Assembly (NCBI GenBank): GCA_044598425.1
Contig: CP172536.1
Span: 372,001-436,000 of the forward strand
From: JAEVLT01 sp044598425
GTDB taxonomy: Bacteria; Bacillota; Bacilli; Bacillales; Cytobacillaceae
DNA: 64,000 nucleotides
Reading direction: 5' to 3'
In this document: positions 50,586-59,702 of the stretch, piece after piece
How the letters are laid out: every line of letters begins with the position of its first letter
Numbering within the stretch: the first letter of the stretch is position 1
Position numbers and translations under genes: made by a program
The notes under the pieces: model-generated
What the model was told of the DNA's origin: nothing
Database searches by the model: none
Seen by the model: only the letters and a program-made list of their open reading frames with translations

Positions 50586-52516
50586 GAACCCTCAGCATAG
50601 ATATAGAAACTTATAGTTGCGTAGACCTCGCCAAAAGCGGGGTCTATCGCTATGCTGAAGCTCCGGATTTTGAAATTTTGCTTTTTGGCTACAGTGTGGA
50701 TGCTGGACCGGTGCAGGTAGTTGACTTGACAAGTGGTGAAATGATTCCACGAGAAATAAAAAATGCCGTTTTAGATAGTCAAGTAACGAAGTGGGCATTC
50801 AATGCACAGTTTGAACGCATCTGTTTGTCTCGGTACCTTGGCATCTGGCTGGAACCTAATTCCTGGCGCTGCACGATGGTTTGGTCTGCCTATCTTGGAC
50901 TTCCGCTTTCTCTGGAGGGTGCAGCCTTGGTTACCGGTGCTGATAAACAAAAACTAACTGAGGGCAAGGAACTGATTCGATATTTCTCCGTCCCTTGTAA
51001 ACCAACTCAGACAAATGGCGGTCGCACCCGAAATTTGCCGGAGCATGCCCCAGATAAATGGGAACGGTTCAAGGCATATAACGCCCGAGATGTAGAAGCG
51101 GAAATGACGATTCAGTCGCGACTTGAAAAGTTCCCGATGCCTGAACATGAGTGGCAGAACTATATTCTAGACCAGCAGATTAACGATAGGGGCATCCAGT
51201 TAGATTTGGAATTAGTAAAGCAAGCCATTCGATGTGATAATCAGACGAGAGAAGAGCTTACGAACCGGATGCGAGTCCTTACTAAACTAGAGAACCCAAA
51301 CTCAGTTGCCCAGATGAAAACCTGGCTTTCCGAGAACGGTCTGGAAACAGAAAGCCTAGATAAGACCTCAGTAAAAACATTACTGCGGACAGCACCGGAT
51401 CGTCTAAGTGAAGTGCTGGAACTGCGGCAGCTACTGGCCAAGTCCAGCGTAAAGAAATACACAGCGATGGAAAATGTCGTTTGTGCTGATGGGCGAGCAC
51501 GCGGTCTATTGCAGTTTTATGGAGCTAATCGTACAGGTCGATTTGCAGGAAGACTCATTCAGGTACAAAACCTTCCGCAGAATCACTTGCCTGACTTGGA
51601 ACAAGCACGAAGCCTTGTTCGCAGCGGACAGTTTGAAGCATTAGAGATGCTGTATAATTCTGTCCCAGGCGTATTGTCTGAACTTATCCGTACTGCATTC
51701 ATCCCTAAAGAAGGATTCAAGTTTATCGTGGCTGATTTTAGTGCCATTGAAGCGAGGGTTATTGCATGGCTTGCAGGCGAAGCATGGCGAAATGAAGTGT
51801 TTGCTACCCATGGAAAAATATATGAAGCATCAGCTGCTCAAATGTTTCGAGTTCCCATAGCAGAAGTGACAAAAGGAAGTCCGCTAAGGCAAAAAGGCAA
51901 GATTGCAGAACTGGCCTTAGGTTACGGGGGCTCTGTTGGCGCACTGAAAGCAATGGGTGCTCTGGAAATGGGTCTTTCCGAGGAAGAACTAAAACCGCTG
52001 GTAGCTGCATGGCGAAATACTAATCCCAATATTGTACGGCTGTGGTGGGATGTTGATAGCTCCGTGAAAGAAGCGGTAAAAGAAAGAACCAGAACTGAGA
52101 CTCATAGAATCCAGTTTGAATATCGAAGTGGAATGCTTCTGATACGGCTTCCATCTGGAAGACAACTGACATATGTAAAGCCCCGAATAGGAATAAACAG
52201 CTTTGGAAGTGAGTCGGTGTCATATGAAGGCATAGGTACGACGAAGAAATGGGAGCGGATCGAAAGCTATGGACCCAAGTTCGTGGAAAACATCGTGCAG
52301 GCAATCTCAAGAGATATTCTATGCTTTGCTATGCAAAATCTAGATAGAGCAGGGTACAAAATAGTGATGCATGTCCACGACGAAGCTGTGTTGGAAGTTC
52401 CATTAGAAGTATCTTTACAGGATGTTTGTACCCTTATGGGTAAAACCCCGCCTTGGGCAAAGGGTCTTTTACTTCGTGCTGACGGTTATGAATGCAACTT
52501 TTATAAAAAAGATTAA
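50582..52516 (+). CDS. Phage DNA polymerase I (family A) with 3'-5' exonuclease domain
   Basis: 644 residues. The N-terminal DnaQ-like exonuclease begins SIDIETYSCVDLAKSGVYRY with the DxE residues. The family A polymerase follows: motif A FSAIEARVIAWLAGE near residue 385, motif B RQKGKIAELALGYGGSVGA, and motif C MHVHDEAVLEVP near the C-terminus. The shorter-than-PolI form without a 5' nuclease is usual in such prophages. Last gene of the 48.4-52.5 kb unit, closed by a terminator. Confidence 0.95.
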   Translation: MRTLSIDIETYSCVDLAKSGVYRYAEAPDFEILLFGYSVDAGPVQVVDLTSGEMIPREIKNAVLDSQVTKWAFNAQFERICLSRYLGIWLEPNSWRCTMVWSAYLGLPLSLEGAALVTGADKQKLTEGKELIRYFSVPCKPTQTNGGRTRNLPEHAPDKWERFKAYNARDVEAEMTIQSRLEKFPMPEHEWQNYILDQQINDRGIQLDLELVKQAIRCDNQTREELTNRMRVLTKLENPNSVAQMKTWLSENGLETESLDKTSVKTLLRTAPDRLSEVLELRQLLAKSSVKKYTAMENVVCADGRARGLLQFYGANRTGRFAGRLIQVQNLPQNHLPDLEQARSLVRSGQFEALEMLYNSVPGVLSELIRTAFIPKEGFKFIVADFSAIEARVIAWLAGEAWRNEVFATHGKIYEASAAQMFRVPIAEVTKGSPLRQKGKIAELALGYGGSVGALKAMGALEMGLSEEELKPLVAAWRNTNPNIVRLWWDVDSSVKEAVKERTRTETHRIQFEYRSGMLLIRLPSGRQLTYVKPRIGINSFGSESVSYEGIGTTKKWERIESYGPKFVENIVQAISRDILCFAMQNLDRAGYKIVMHVHDEAVLEVPLEVSLQDVCTLMGKTPPWAKGLLLRADGYECNFYKKD

Positions 52517-52519
52517 ATT

Positions 52520-52602
52520 GAGGGGGTTCGAAACCTCCTCTTTTTTTGCTTATAGCTGAGGGCAGTTCATGCCGCCCTACAACTATAAGCTGGAGGTTCG
52601 AT
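52520..52602 (+). terminator. Terminator plus structured leader before the antirepressor gene
   Basis: GAGGGGG-TTCGAAA-CCTCCTC followed by T7 (52520-52547). GCTTATAG then pairs with CTATAAGC (about 52548-52590) around the hairpin GAGGGC/GCCGCCCT, ending next to the ribosome binding site. Related in order and wording to 48302-48376. Confidence 0.75.
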
Positions 52603-53439
52603 ATGAACGAATTAACAATTTTCAACTACGAAGGAAAAGAAGTACGCACAATTCAGAGAAACGGAGAAACCTGGTGGGTAGCAAAAGATGTCTGCGATGT
52701 GTTTGGTGAAACCAATAGGAATCGCGCCATGCAGTCTCTTGATGAAGATGAAAAGGGGTATACGCAAATGACTACCCCTGGGGGAATGCAACAAGTAGCC
52801 ATTGTAAATGAACCAGGACTGTACTCATTATTATTTGCTATGCAGCCATCAAAAGCAAGAGGCGTTAGTGATGAGTACATTTTTGAAAGAGAACAAAAGC
52901 TGAAGAAATTCAAGCGTTGGGTAACACACGAGGTTCTTCCTTCTATTCGCAAGCATGGGTTATATGCCGCAGATGAACTGCTTGCCAATCCCGATCTTTG
53001 GATCAAGGCGTTACAGGAGCTTAAAGCAGAGCGGGCAAAAAATGCTAAGCTATCTGCCACCATAAGTATTCAGGAACAGCAGATCGCTGAAATGAAACCT
53101 AAAGCAAGCTATTACGACGTGGTTCTTAATTGTAAGGATGCGGTAGCGATAACAACGATCGCGAAGGATTATGGAAAATCGGGTCGCTGGCTTAATGAAT
53201 ACCTTCATGATCTGGGTGTTCAATTCCGTCAGGGGAAAATATGGCTCCTGTATCAGAAACACGCCCAGCATGGCTATACCGTAACCAAAACTCATAGCTA
53301 CCCCGGAAATGATGGGACGATGCATTCGAAGGTCCATACTTATTGGACTCAGAAAGGCCGCTTGTTTATCTATGAATTGCTGAAAGCGCAGGGCATTCTT
53401 CCGCTAATAGAGCAAGGGCAGGAATTTGAGGTGGTATAG
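52603..53439 (+). CDS. Phage antirepressor (BRO-N plus KilA-C domains)
   Basis: 278 residues: N-terminal BRO domain (WWVAKDVCDVFGETNRNRAM; GLYSLLFAMQPSKARG; KRWVTHEVLPSIRKHGLY) and C-terminal ANT/KilAC domain (AITTIAKDYGKSGRWLNEYL; THSYPGNDG; WTQKGRLFIYELL). Antirepressors counter the CI-like repressor to favour lytic growth; here the repressor at 46108 is the likely partner. ATG 52603 follows GGAGG; the longer frame from 52546 begins inside the leader structure. Confidence 0.93.
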   Translation: MNELTIFNYEGKEVRTIQRNGETWWVAKDVCDVFGETNRNRAMQSLDEDEKGYTQMTTPGGMQQVAIVNEPGLYSLLFAMQPSKARGVSDEYIFEREQKLKKFKRWVTHEVLPSIRKHGLYAADELLANPDLWIKALQELKAERAKNAKLSATISIQEQQIAEMKPKASYYDVVLNCKDAVAITTIAKDYGKSGRWLNEYLHDLGVQFRQGKIWLLYQKHAQHGYTVTKTHSYPGNDGTMHSKVHTYWTQKGRLFIYELLKAQGILPLIEQGQEFEVV

Positions 53440-53441
53440 CG

Positions 53442-53855
53442 ATGGACAAATATAATTCTGAAGGATATCCGGACCCAACAGCTGCGGAAGCATTGGAGAA
53501 TGTAATGCGCGAAGAAAAAGCGAAAAAATATAAACCTTGCGTTTTCATCTGCTCACCCTTTGCTGGAGATACAGCTAGAAACCTGGAGAATGCCAGAAGA
53601 TACTTAAAATTTGCAGTGGAGCAAGGAGCCATTCCCTTCGCTCCCCATCTGCTATATCCACAGGTGATGGATGACTGCGATCCTGACCAGAGAAAGCTAG
53701 GTTTGTTTTTTGGTATGGTCTGGCTCAGAAAATGTGATGAGCTATGGGTATTTGGCAGCTACATCTCAGCTGGAATGCAAGCAGAAATCGACAAAGCTTC
53801 AAAGCACCGCATCCCTATCAGATATTTTACTGAAAAATGCGAGGAGGTGCAGTAG
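53442..53855 (+). CDS. DUF4406 / nucleoside 2-deoxyribosyltransferase-like protein
   Basis: 137 residues. The core CVFICSPFAGDTARNLENAR, AIPFAPHLLYPQVMDD and ELWVFGSYISAGMQAEIDKA shows the Rossmann-like DUF4406 fold related to nucleoside deoxyribosyltransferases. It might act on nucleotides or phage bases; no substrate is indicated. ATG 53442 is two bases after the antirepressor stop. The C-terminal end precedes the VirE gene by two bases. Confidence 0.85.
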   Translation: MDKYNSEGYPDPTAAEALENVMREEKAKKYKPCVFICSPFAGDTARNLENARRYLKFAVEQGAIPFAPHLLYPQVMDDCDPDQRKLGLFFGMVWLRKCDELWVFGSYISAGMQAEIDKASKHRIPIRYFTEKCEEVQ

Positions 53856-53857
53856 AT

Positions 53858-56203
53858 ATGAAAATAGCGGTTGGCAAAAGCCGTATGGATAGAAAGTGGA
53901 AGAACAAGGACATATCTTGGAACGACTTTATCGCCCGAGTGAGTATAACCATCCGCACTACTGAAACGGTTTCTGAGTTCCGCAAGATGAGCAGGGCTCA
54001 GCAAGATACCATCAAAGACGTTGGCGGCTTTGTAGGCGGAGCCCTACATGAAGGAAAACGCAGAAACGGTTATGTTCTCTGCCGTTCCCTTCTGACCCTA
54101 GACATGGACTATGCAAAACCTGGCATATGGGAGCAGATTGAGACGCTGCACGATTTCAAATGCTGCATTTACTCCACCCATAAACACACGCCGGACACTC
54201 CAAGGTTAAGGCTTTTGATTCCGCTGAAACGAGAAGTTACGGAAGATGAATACCCGGCGCTTGGTCGCATGGTAGCAAAGGAAATCGGAATCGACTTCTT
54301 TGATGACACTACCTATGAACCATCAAGGCTAATGTATTGGCCATCAACTTCCGCTGATGGTGAGTTTGTTTTCAAGGAAAAAGACGGAGAGCTTTTAGAC
54401 CCGGATATGTACCTTGCTAAATACACGGACTGGCGCGATACCTCTATGTGGCCGGTATCTTCCAGACAATCAGAGGTGGTTCAACGAAAGATTACAAAAC
54501 AGGCAGATCCGCTTTCAAAAGAAGGTGTAGTCGGTGCATTTTGCAGAGCTTATACGATTGAAGAAGCCATCGACACCTTCTTGCAGGACGTGTATGAGCC
54601 AAGCACCACGAATGGACGTTACGATTACATTCCAGCAGACTCATCAGCGGGCTTGGTGATATATGATGGGAAATTTGCTTATAGCCATCACGCTACCGAC
54701 CCTGCCTGCGGAATGCTGCTGAATGCTTTTGATCTTGTCCGCGTGCATAAATTTAGAGATTTGGACGAGAAGACTACTGAAAATACAGCGCCAAGCAAAC
54801 TGCCTTCTTTTAGAGCGATGACGGATTTGGCTCTTAAAGATGAACGAGTCAAGGAGCAATTTGCTGAGGAACGCAAGGTACAAGCTGAAAGTGAATTTAT
54901 CGATGAGGATTGGGAAAAGCAGCTTGAACTGGATAAGACCGGTGCAGTTAAGAATACTTTGAGAAACCTAATTTTAATATTGGAAAATGACCCAAACCTG
55001 AAAAGTATTGTCTTTAATCAACTATCAGACAGTCTTGAGATCAAAGGCGATGTTCCATGGCCGCATCCGTCAAGGTTCTGGAGAGATGCTGATGATGCTC
55101 AGCTGATTAGCTACATTGATACGCACTATGGAACTTTCTCTGCAAGAAACTATGATGTGGCTGTAGCAAAGGTGGCCGATGATCGTTCTTATCATCCGAT
55201 TCGTGAATTTATAGAAGCCCTCCCGGAATGGGATAAGGTGCCGCGTGTAGACAGCCTTTTAATCGATTATCTTGGAGCATCGGATAATCCGTATGTACGG
55301 GCAGTTACTAGAAAAACCCTATGTGCGGCCATCGCACGTGTGCTTACTCCCGGCATTAAATTTGATTCCATGCTGGTTCTAAATGGACCGCAGGGCGTCG
55401 GGAAAAGTACGCTCATCGCCAAATTAGGTGGAGATTGGTTTTCCGATAGTTTGAGCTTATCGGATACCAAGGACAAGACTGCGGCAGAAAAGCTTCAAGG
55501 CTACTGGATTTTAGAAATTGGAGAATTGGCAGGGCTTAAAAAGGCGGAAGTTGAGACGCTTCGAAGTTTCCTTTCCCGTCAGAATGATATTTATAGGGCC
55601 AGCTTTGGCAGAAGAGCCACTCCGCATTTAAGACAGTGTGTATTTTTCGGCACAACCAATGCGGAAAAAGGATATTTGAGGGACACCACAGGGAACCGTA
55701 GATTCTGGCCGGTAAAGACTCCGGGCAATGGCACAAAACAGTCATGGCAGCTAAAACAGGAAGAAATTTTGCAGATATGGGCTGAAGCCCTTATCTACGT
55801 GAAAGCTGGAGAGAAGCTGTATCTGGATGCCAGCTTAGAGAAACTTGCGAAAGAAGAACAGCGAGAAGCGATGGAATCCGATGAGCGTGAAGGTTTGGTG
55901 AGAGAGTATCTCGACATGCTCTTACCTGAAGATTGGGACACCATGGATTTATACGAGCGTCGTGCCTTCATCAACGGTACTGAATTTGGAGAGAGCCAGC
56001 GGGTCGGCGTGAAAAAACGTACGTCCGTATCCAATATGGAGATCTGGTGCGAGTGCTTCGGTAAGGATCGTGCCAATTTGCGAAGGATAGATGGCAACGA
56101 AATATCCGCGATAATGGCGGGTATTGGCGGCTGGAGCGGCCTTGTTAAAAAGGAACGCATTCCGCTTTATGGGCCGCAATGGGTTTATGTTCCCAAGCCA
56201 TGA
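53858..56203 (+). CDS. VirE-family primase/helicase (phage replication)
   Basis: 781 residues. The N-terminal third has a primase-polymerase-like look (LLTLDMDYAKP, STHKHTPDTPRLRLLIPLKR). The C-terminal half is the P-loop domain of the virulence-associated E family: Walker A NGPQGVGKSTLIAKLGGDW near residue 515, GYWILEIGELAGLKKAEVET (Walker B) and FGTTNAEKGYLRDTTGNRRF (sensor). Such proteins open and prime phage origins. ATG 53858 follows GGAGGTG. A cluster of GGAACA motifs follows directly and may be the origin. Confidence 0.92.
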   Translation: MKIAVGKSRMDRKWKNKDISWNDFIARVSITIRTTETVSEFRKMSRAQQDTIKDVGGFVGGALHEGKRRNGYVLCRSLLTLDMDYAKPGIWEQIETLHDFKCCIYSTHKHTPDTPRLRLLIPLKREVTEDEYPALGRMVAKEIGIDFFDDTTYEPSRLMYWPSTSADGEFVFKEKDGELLDPDMYLAKYTDWRDTSMWPVSSRQSEVVQRKITKQADPLSKEGVVGAFCRAYTIEEAIDTFLQDVYEPSTTNGRYDYIPADSSAGLVIYDGKFAYSHHATDPACGMLLNAFDLVRVHKFRDLDEKTTENTAPSKLPSFRAMTDLALKDERVKEQFAEERKVQAESEFIDEDWEKQLELDKTGAVKNTLRNLILILENDPNLKSIVFNQLSDSLEIKGDVPWPHPSRFWRDADDAQLISYIDTHYGTFSARNYDVAVAKVADDRSYHPIREFIEALPEWDKVPRVDSLLIDYLGASDNPYVRAVTRKTLCAAIARVLTPGIKFDSMLVLNGPQGVGKSTLIAKLGGDWFSDSLSLSDTKDKTAAEKLQGYWILEIGELAGLKKAEVETLRSFLSRQNDIYRASFGRRATPHLRQCVFFGTTNAEKGYLRDTTGNRRFWPVKTPGNGTKQSWQLKQEEILQIWAEALIYVKAGEKLYLDASLEKLAKEEQREAMESDEREGLVREYLDMLLPEDWDTMDLYERRAFINGTEFGESQRVGVKKRTSVSNMEIWCECFGKDRANLRRIDGNEISAIMAGIGGWSGLVKKERIPLYGPQWVYVPKP

Positions 56204-56461
56204 TGAAGATTGGAACATTTGGAACAAATTCAGCCTTGGGAACAGTTATTACCTGTTCCGGTGAAACAAAAACACCTCTTTGGTACACCACATCGGAACA
56301 GGCGGAAGCCCCTTATAAACTAGGCTGCTTAATATCCTGTGTTCCATTGTTCCATAAATTACTATTAAAAATAATCCCTAAGATAAAAAGTAAAAATCGC
56401 ACGCAGACGCGTATTTACGCGCGTATAGAGATTTTTTGGATTTAGGGAACATGGAGGACAT
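56204..56461. other. 258-bp gap with clustered GGAACA/TGTTCC motifs (possible phage origin)
   Basis: GGAACA at 56212, 56221, 56239 and 56295; TGTTCC at 56254, 56340 and 56348, plus 56188 inside virE. The second half is AT-rich (ATTACTATTAAAAATAATCC) and includes ACGCGTATTTACGCGCGT. The 88-codon frame crossing it (56179-56445) has no ribosome binding site and no recognisable content. Confidence 0.45.
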
Positions 56462-56743
56462 ATGAGAGAAAAAAATATAGAGCAGAAATTAGTTCTGATG
56501 ACAAAAGACTTGGGTGGCCTAGCCTTAAAGCTTGTCTCACCCGGTTTTGATGGAATGCCAGACCGACTGATTTTACTGCCAGAAAGAAAAATCGCTTTTA
56601 TTGAAGTAAAAGCGCCGGGTAAAACCTTAAGGCCCTTACAAGAAAAGCGAAAAAGACAGTTAGAATCACTTGGCTTTTTGGTTTTCTGTCTGGACCATAT
56701 AGAACAGATTGGAGGGATACTTCGTGAAATACAATCCTCATGA
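56462..56743 (+). CDS. VRR-NUC domain nuclease
   Basis: 93 residues comprising one VRR-NUC (virus-type replication-repair nuclease) domain. The PD-(D/E)xK residues are visible: GMPDRLILLPERKIAFIEVK. Its position, directly before an SNF2 helicase that overlaps it by 20 bases, is a standard phage pair and suggests Holliday-junction or flap processing together. ATG 56462 follows GGAGGA. Confidence 0.93.
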   Translation: MREKNIEQKLVLMTKDLGGLALKLVSPGFDGMPDRLILLPERKIAFIEVKAPGKTLRPLQEKRKRQLESLGFLVFCLDHIEQIGGILREIQSS

Positions 56744-58076
56744 TTATCAGACATATACCACCGAGTATATCCTAACCCATCCGTTTGCAGCAGTGCTTTT
56801 AGATATGGGTCTTGGCAAAAGTGTTATTACCTTAACTGCCATTTTTGATTTGACATTGAATAGCTTTCTTGTTCGCAAAGTTCTGGTGATTGCACCTCTG
56901 CGAGTAGCCAGAGATACATGGCCTGCAGAGATCGAAAAGTGGGATCATCTAAAAGGGCTTAAATACACCGTAGCAGTTGGTGCTGAGGTTCAGAGAAAAA
57001 CAGCACTTATGAAAAGAGCACAGGTTTATATCATTAATCGAGAAAACGTTGAATGGCTCATTTCCAGAAGCGGCATTCCCTTTGATTTTGACATGGTAGT
57101 GGTAGATGAGCTGTCCTCGTTTAAATCCCATCAAGCTAAACGGTTCAAAAGCCTACTGAAAGTCAGGCCCTTGGTTAAAAGGTTTGTTGGGCTTACCGGG
57201 ACACCATCATCTAATGGTTTGATGGATTTATGGGCAGAATATCGGCTTTTGGATATGGGGCAAAGACTGGGGCGCTTTATTGGCAGATACAGAGAAGATT
57301 ATTTTGTGCCAGATAAGCGCAATCAGCAAGTTATATACTCCTACAAACCAAAGCCGGGAGCAGAAGATGCTATCTACCGACTGATTTCAGATATCACCAT
57401 CAGCATGAAAGGATCAGATTATCTTAAACTGCCGGAGCTGGTCATAAACGAAATTTCAGTCAGGCTTTCCGAAAAGGAAATGGAAACCCTCGACAGTATG
57501 AAACGGAATCTGATAACAACGGTTAAAGGAGAGGAAATTACTGCAGCCAATGCGGCAGCATTATCTGGAAAGCTCCTGCAGATGGCCAATGGTGCAGTCT
57601 ATGACGATCATGGTGCGGTGATTCATATACACGACCGTAAGTTGGATGCGTTAGAGGATGTAATCGAAGGAGCCAATGGAAAACCCGTCTTGATTGCCTA
57701 CTGGTTTAAACATGATCTGGCTCGGATACAAAAACGCTTTGAGGTTGAAGTTTTATCCAGTGCTGATTCCATAAGGAGATGGAATAAAGGAGAAATTCCT
57801 GTTGCAATCATTCATCCCGCGTCTGCCGGGCATGGACTGAATCTGCAAGCTGGGGGTTCAACACTTGTCTGGTTCGGATTGACATGGAGTTTGGAACTTT
57901 ATCAGCAAACCAATGCCCGGCTCTGGCGGCAGGGGCAAAAGGATACAGTGGTCATCCACCATCTGACAGCAAAAGGCACCATTGACGAGCGTGTGATGAA
58001 AGCGTTGAAAGATAAGGATAACACTCAAGCTGCACTAATTGATGCGGTCAAGGCAACACTTTTAAAGGAGGTATGA
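56724..58076 (+). CDS. SNF2-family DEAD/DEAH-box helicase
   Basis: 450 residues. SF2 motifs: Walker A LLDMGLGKSVITL, Ia VIAPLRVARDTWPAE, II VVDELSSFKS (DELS rather than DEAH), III GLTGTPSSNGLMDLW, V NLQAGGSTLVWFGL and VI QQTNARLWRQGQK. Probably remodels or unwinds DNA during phage replication or recombination with the VRR-NUC protein. GTG 56724 is preferred to TTG 56709 because GGAGGG (56711-56716) then serves as ribosome binding site. Confidence 0.93.
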   Translation: MKYNPHDYQTYTTEYILTHPFAAVLLDMGLGKSVITLTAIFDLTLNSFLVRKVLVIAPLRVARDTWPAEIEKWDHLKGLKYTVAVGAEVQRKTALMKRAQVYIINRENVEWLISRSGIPFDFDMVVVDELSSFKSHQAKRFKSLLKVRPLVKRFVGLTGTPSSNGLMDLWAEYRLLDMGQRLGRFIGRYREDYFVPDKRNQQVIYSYKPKPGAEDAIYRLISDITISMKGSDYLKLPELVINEISVRLSEKEMETLDSMKRNLITTVKGEEITAANAAALSGKLLQMANGAVYDDHGAVIHIHDRKLDALEDVIEGANGKPVLIAYWFKHDLARIQKRFEVEVLSSADSIRRWNKGEIPVAIIHPASAGHGLNLQAGGSTLVWFGLTWSLELYQQTNARLWRQGQKDTVVIHHLTAKGTIDERVMKALKDKDNTQAALIDAVKATLLKEV

Positions 58077-58080
58077 TGCG

Positions 58081-58539
58081 ATGAATATTGTCTGGCATTA
58101 TTTAGATAAAAAGGCGGCAGCTATTAATGCGTTGAAAGATTACAGCAGTATGCAATACATCATAGAGCACACCGATGAAGATATCGCCACCATCCACGAA
58201 AAGATGAGTTCTCCGGCATCCCCCATTATAAACGGTATGCCATCTGCACATGAACCGAAAGCCGGGGAAAAGAAGCTGATTGCCTGTATTGATGAAATCG
58301 ATGTGTTAAAAGAACGCTACCGACAGGCTTTGGAATACATGGAATGGTTTAAGCCAGCGTGGGATGCGCTATCCGAAGACGAACGTTTCGTACTAAGGGA
58401 GTTCTACCTCGATGACAAGCAAAAGCAAATCGATGCGGTCTATAACATCTGTGACCACTTTAACATTGAACGCTCCTCTGCTTATAACAAGAAGAACCGA
58501 GCGCTTGGGCATCTGGCATTGCTATTGTATGGAAAGTGA
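58081..58539 (+). CDS. DUF1492-like phage regulator (ArpU/sigma-like)
   Basis: 152 residues with an EKLIACIDEIDVLKERYRQA-like helical part and a C-terminal helix-turn-helix with sigma-region-4 flavour (LSEDERFVLREFYLDDKQKQ, then YNICDHFNIERSSAYNKKNR). Proteins of this kind sit just before the HNH-terminase genes and switch on late phage transcription. ATG 58081 follows AAAGGAGG, four bases after the helicase stop. Confidence 0.8.
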   Translation: MNIVWHYLDKKAAAINALKDYSSMQYIIEHTDEDIATIHEKMSSPASPIINGMPSAHEPKAGEKKLIACIDEIDVLKERYRQALEYMEWFKPAWDALSEDERFVLREFYLDDKQKQIDAVYNICDHFNIERSSAYNKKNRALGHLALLLYGK

Positions 58540-58602
58540 TGAGTAATATCGTGGACGAATTACTAGTAAACAGGTTATATAATGGTAGTATGAAAAAATG
58601 TA

Positions 58603-58635
58603 AAGAGCCTTCGTGGTAAACCGCGGGGGCTTTTC
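58603..58635 (+). terminator. Possible terminator before the HNH gene
   Basis: GAGCC/GGGGCT arms with CGTGG/CCGCG inside, followed by TTTTCTT. Confidence 0.55.
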
Positions 58636-58658
58636 TTATGCCCGAAAGGAGGTGCCGT

Positions 58659-59105
58659 ATGCCAAGGAAACCAAAACGCCCTTGCTCTTTCCCAAGCTGT
58701 CCTGAGTTAACGGATGGTCGTTTTTGTGAAAAGCATGCGAAACAAGAAGCTTCCCGTTATGAAAAATATGACCGCGACCCCGCCGTGAAAAAACGTTACG
58801 GAAGGACGTGGAAACGAATCCGTGACCGCTACATTGCGGCACATCCTCTTTGCGAACAATGCGAGAAGAATGGACGGATCACACCCGCCGAAGAAGTACA
58901 CCACATCAAGCCGCTTTCCCAAGGTGGTACCAACGACGTGAGAAACCTCATGTCTTTATGTACCCCCTGCCACTCTGAGATCACTGCTCGGGAAGGCGGC
59001 CGATGGGGGGCGACGGTAGGGGCGGTCAAAATCTCTGGAACCCTTGTGCCGTGGAACGGGCGGGGGGTCACGCGCGAAAATTCGCGGTTTCAAACAGGGA
59101 ATTAA
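58659..59105 (+). CDS. HNH endonuclease (packaging-associated)
   Basis: 148 residues. Two CxxC zinc pairs (CEQCEKNG and CTPCH) frame the HNH core EVHHIKPLSQGGTNDVRNLM. HNH proteins directly before terminase genes take part in cos cleavage in HK97-type phages. ATG 58659 follows AAAGGAGGTG. The family core ends at about GGRWG (about residue 118); the remaining 35 or so codons are G-rich low-complexity sequence that coincides with the candidate cos region, so the true gene may be read through a non-conserved tail. Confidence 0.93.
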   Translation: MPRKPKRPCSFPSCPELTDGRFCEKHAKQEASRYEKYDRDPAVKKRYGRTWKRIRDRYIAAHPLCEQCEKNGRITPAEEVHHIKPLSQGGTNDVRNLMSLCTPCHSEITAREGGRWGATVGAVKISGTLVPWNGRGVTRENSRFQTGN

Positions 59106-59112
59106 TCTCGGG
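59000..59112. other. Candidate cos/packaging region between HNH and terminase genes
   Basis: A G-rich block (GGGGGGCGACGGTAGGGGCG, GGGCGGGGGGTCACGCGCGA) sharply different from its AT-richer surroundings and lying where cos sites occur in HNH-terminase phages. CGCGCGAAAATTCGCGG (59069-59085) includes a short inverted repeat. No staggered-cut consensus can be proven by eye. Confidence 0.4.
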
Positions 59113-59130
59113 TAGAAAAGAGGTGGAAAA

Positions 59131-59682
59131 ATGGCCAAGGATGGAACAAACCGAGGAGGTGCCCGTATCGGCTCGGGACAGAAAAGGAAGCCACTTGCGG
59201 ACAAAATTGCAGCCGGGAACCACGGTAAACGAAAACTTGAAGTTATAGAATTTAAAAATACTGCTGATCTTCAAGGTCAGGCGATGCCGCAGCCAAGAGC
59301 CATGCTTTCAGCAGTTCAAAAGGACGGTGAGACGCTGGTAGCATCAGAAATATATGAAATTACGTGGCAATGGCTTGAGGAGCGTGGATGTGCTCATTTA
59401 GTATTACCGCAGCTTTTAGAACGCTATGCTATGAGTGCTGCTCGGTGGATTCAATGTGAGGAAGCCGTTACTGAATTCGGATTCCTTGCCAAGCACCCGA
59501 CTACCGGAAACGCAATCCAAAGTCCATATGTAGTGATGAGTCAGAACTTCATGAGCCAGACCAATAGGCTATGGATGGAAATCTACCAGATTGTCCGTGA
59601 AAATTGTGCCACAGAGTACAATGGTTTAAATCCGCAGGACGATGTTATGGAAAGATTGCTCACTGCCCGTAGGGGCAAATAA
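59131..59682 (+). CDS. Phage terminase small subunit, P27 family
   Basis: 183 residues with the P27 pattern: basic N-terminus (NRGGARIGSGQKRKPLADKI), then helical ERCAH-like WLEERGCAHLVLPQLLERYA, MSAARWIQCEEAVTEFGF and NFMSQTNRLWMEIYQIVREN. It recognises packaging DNA and hands it to the large terminase, which would be downstream of the window. ATG 59131 follows AGAGGTGG. Its presence marks the element as a phage rather than a conjugative element. Confidence 0.92.
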   Translation: MAKDGTNRGGARIGSGQKRKPLADKIAAGNHGKRKLEVIEFKNTADLQGQAMPQPRAMLSAVQKDGETLVASEIYEITWQWLEERGCAHLVLPQLLERYAMSAARWIQCEEAVTEFGFLAKHPTTGNAIQSPYVVMSQNFMSQTNRLWMEIYQIVRENCATEYNGLNPQDDVMERLLTARRGK

Positions 59683-59702
59683 AAATAGATTGGAGATGTG
59701 AA

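Noticed and set aside
56179..56445. 88-codon ORF after the VirE gene
   Set aside because: Begins inside virE, no ribosome binding site, unusual composition; the region is better explained as an origin-like gap.
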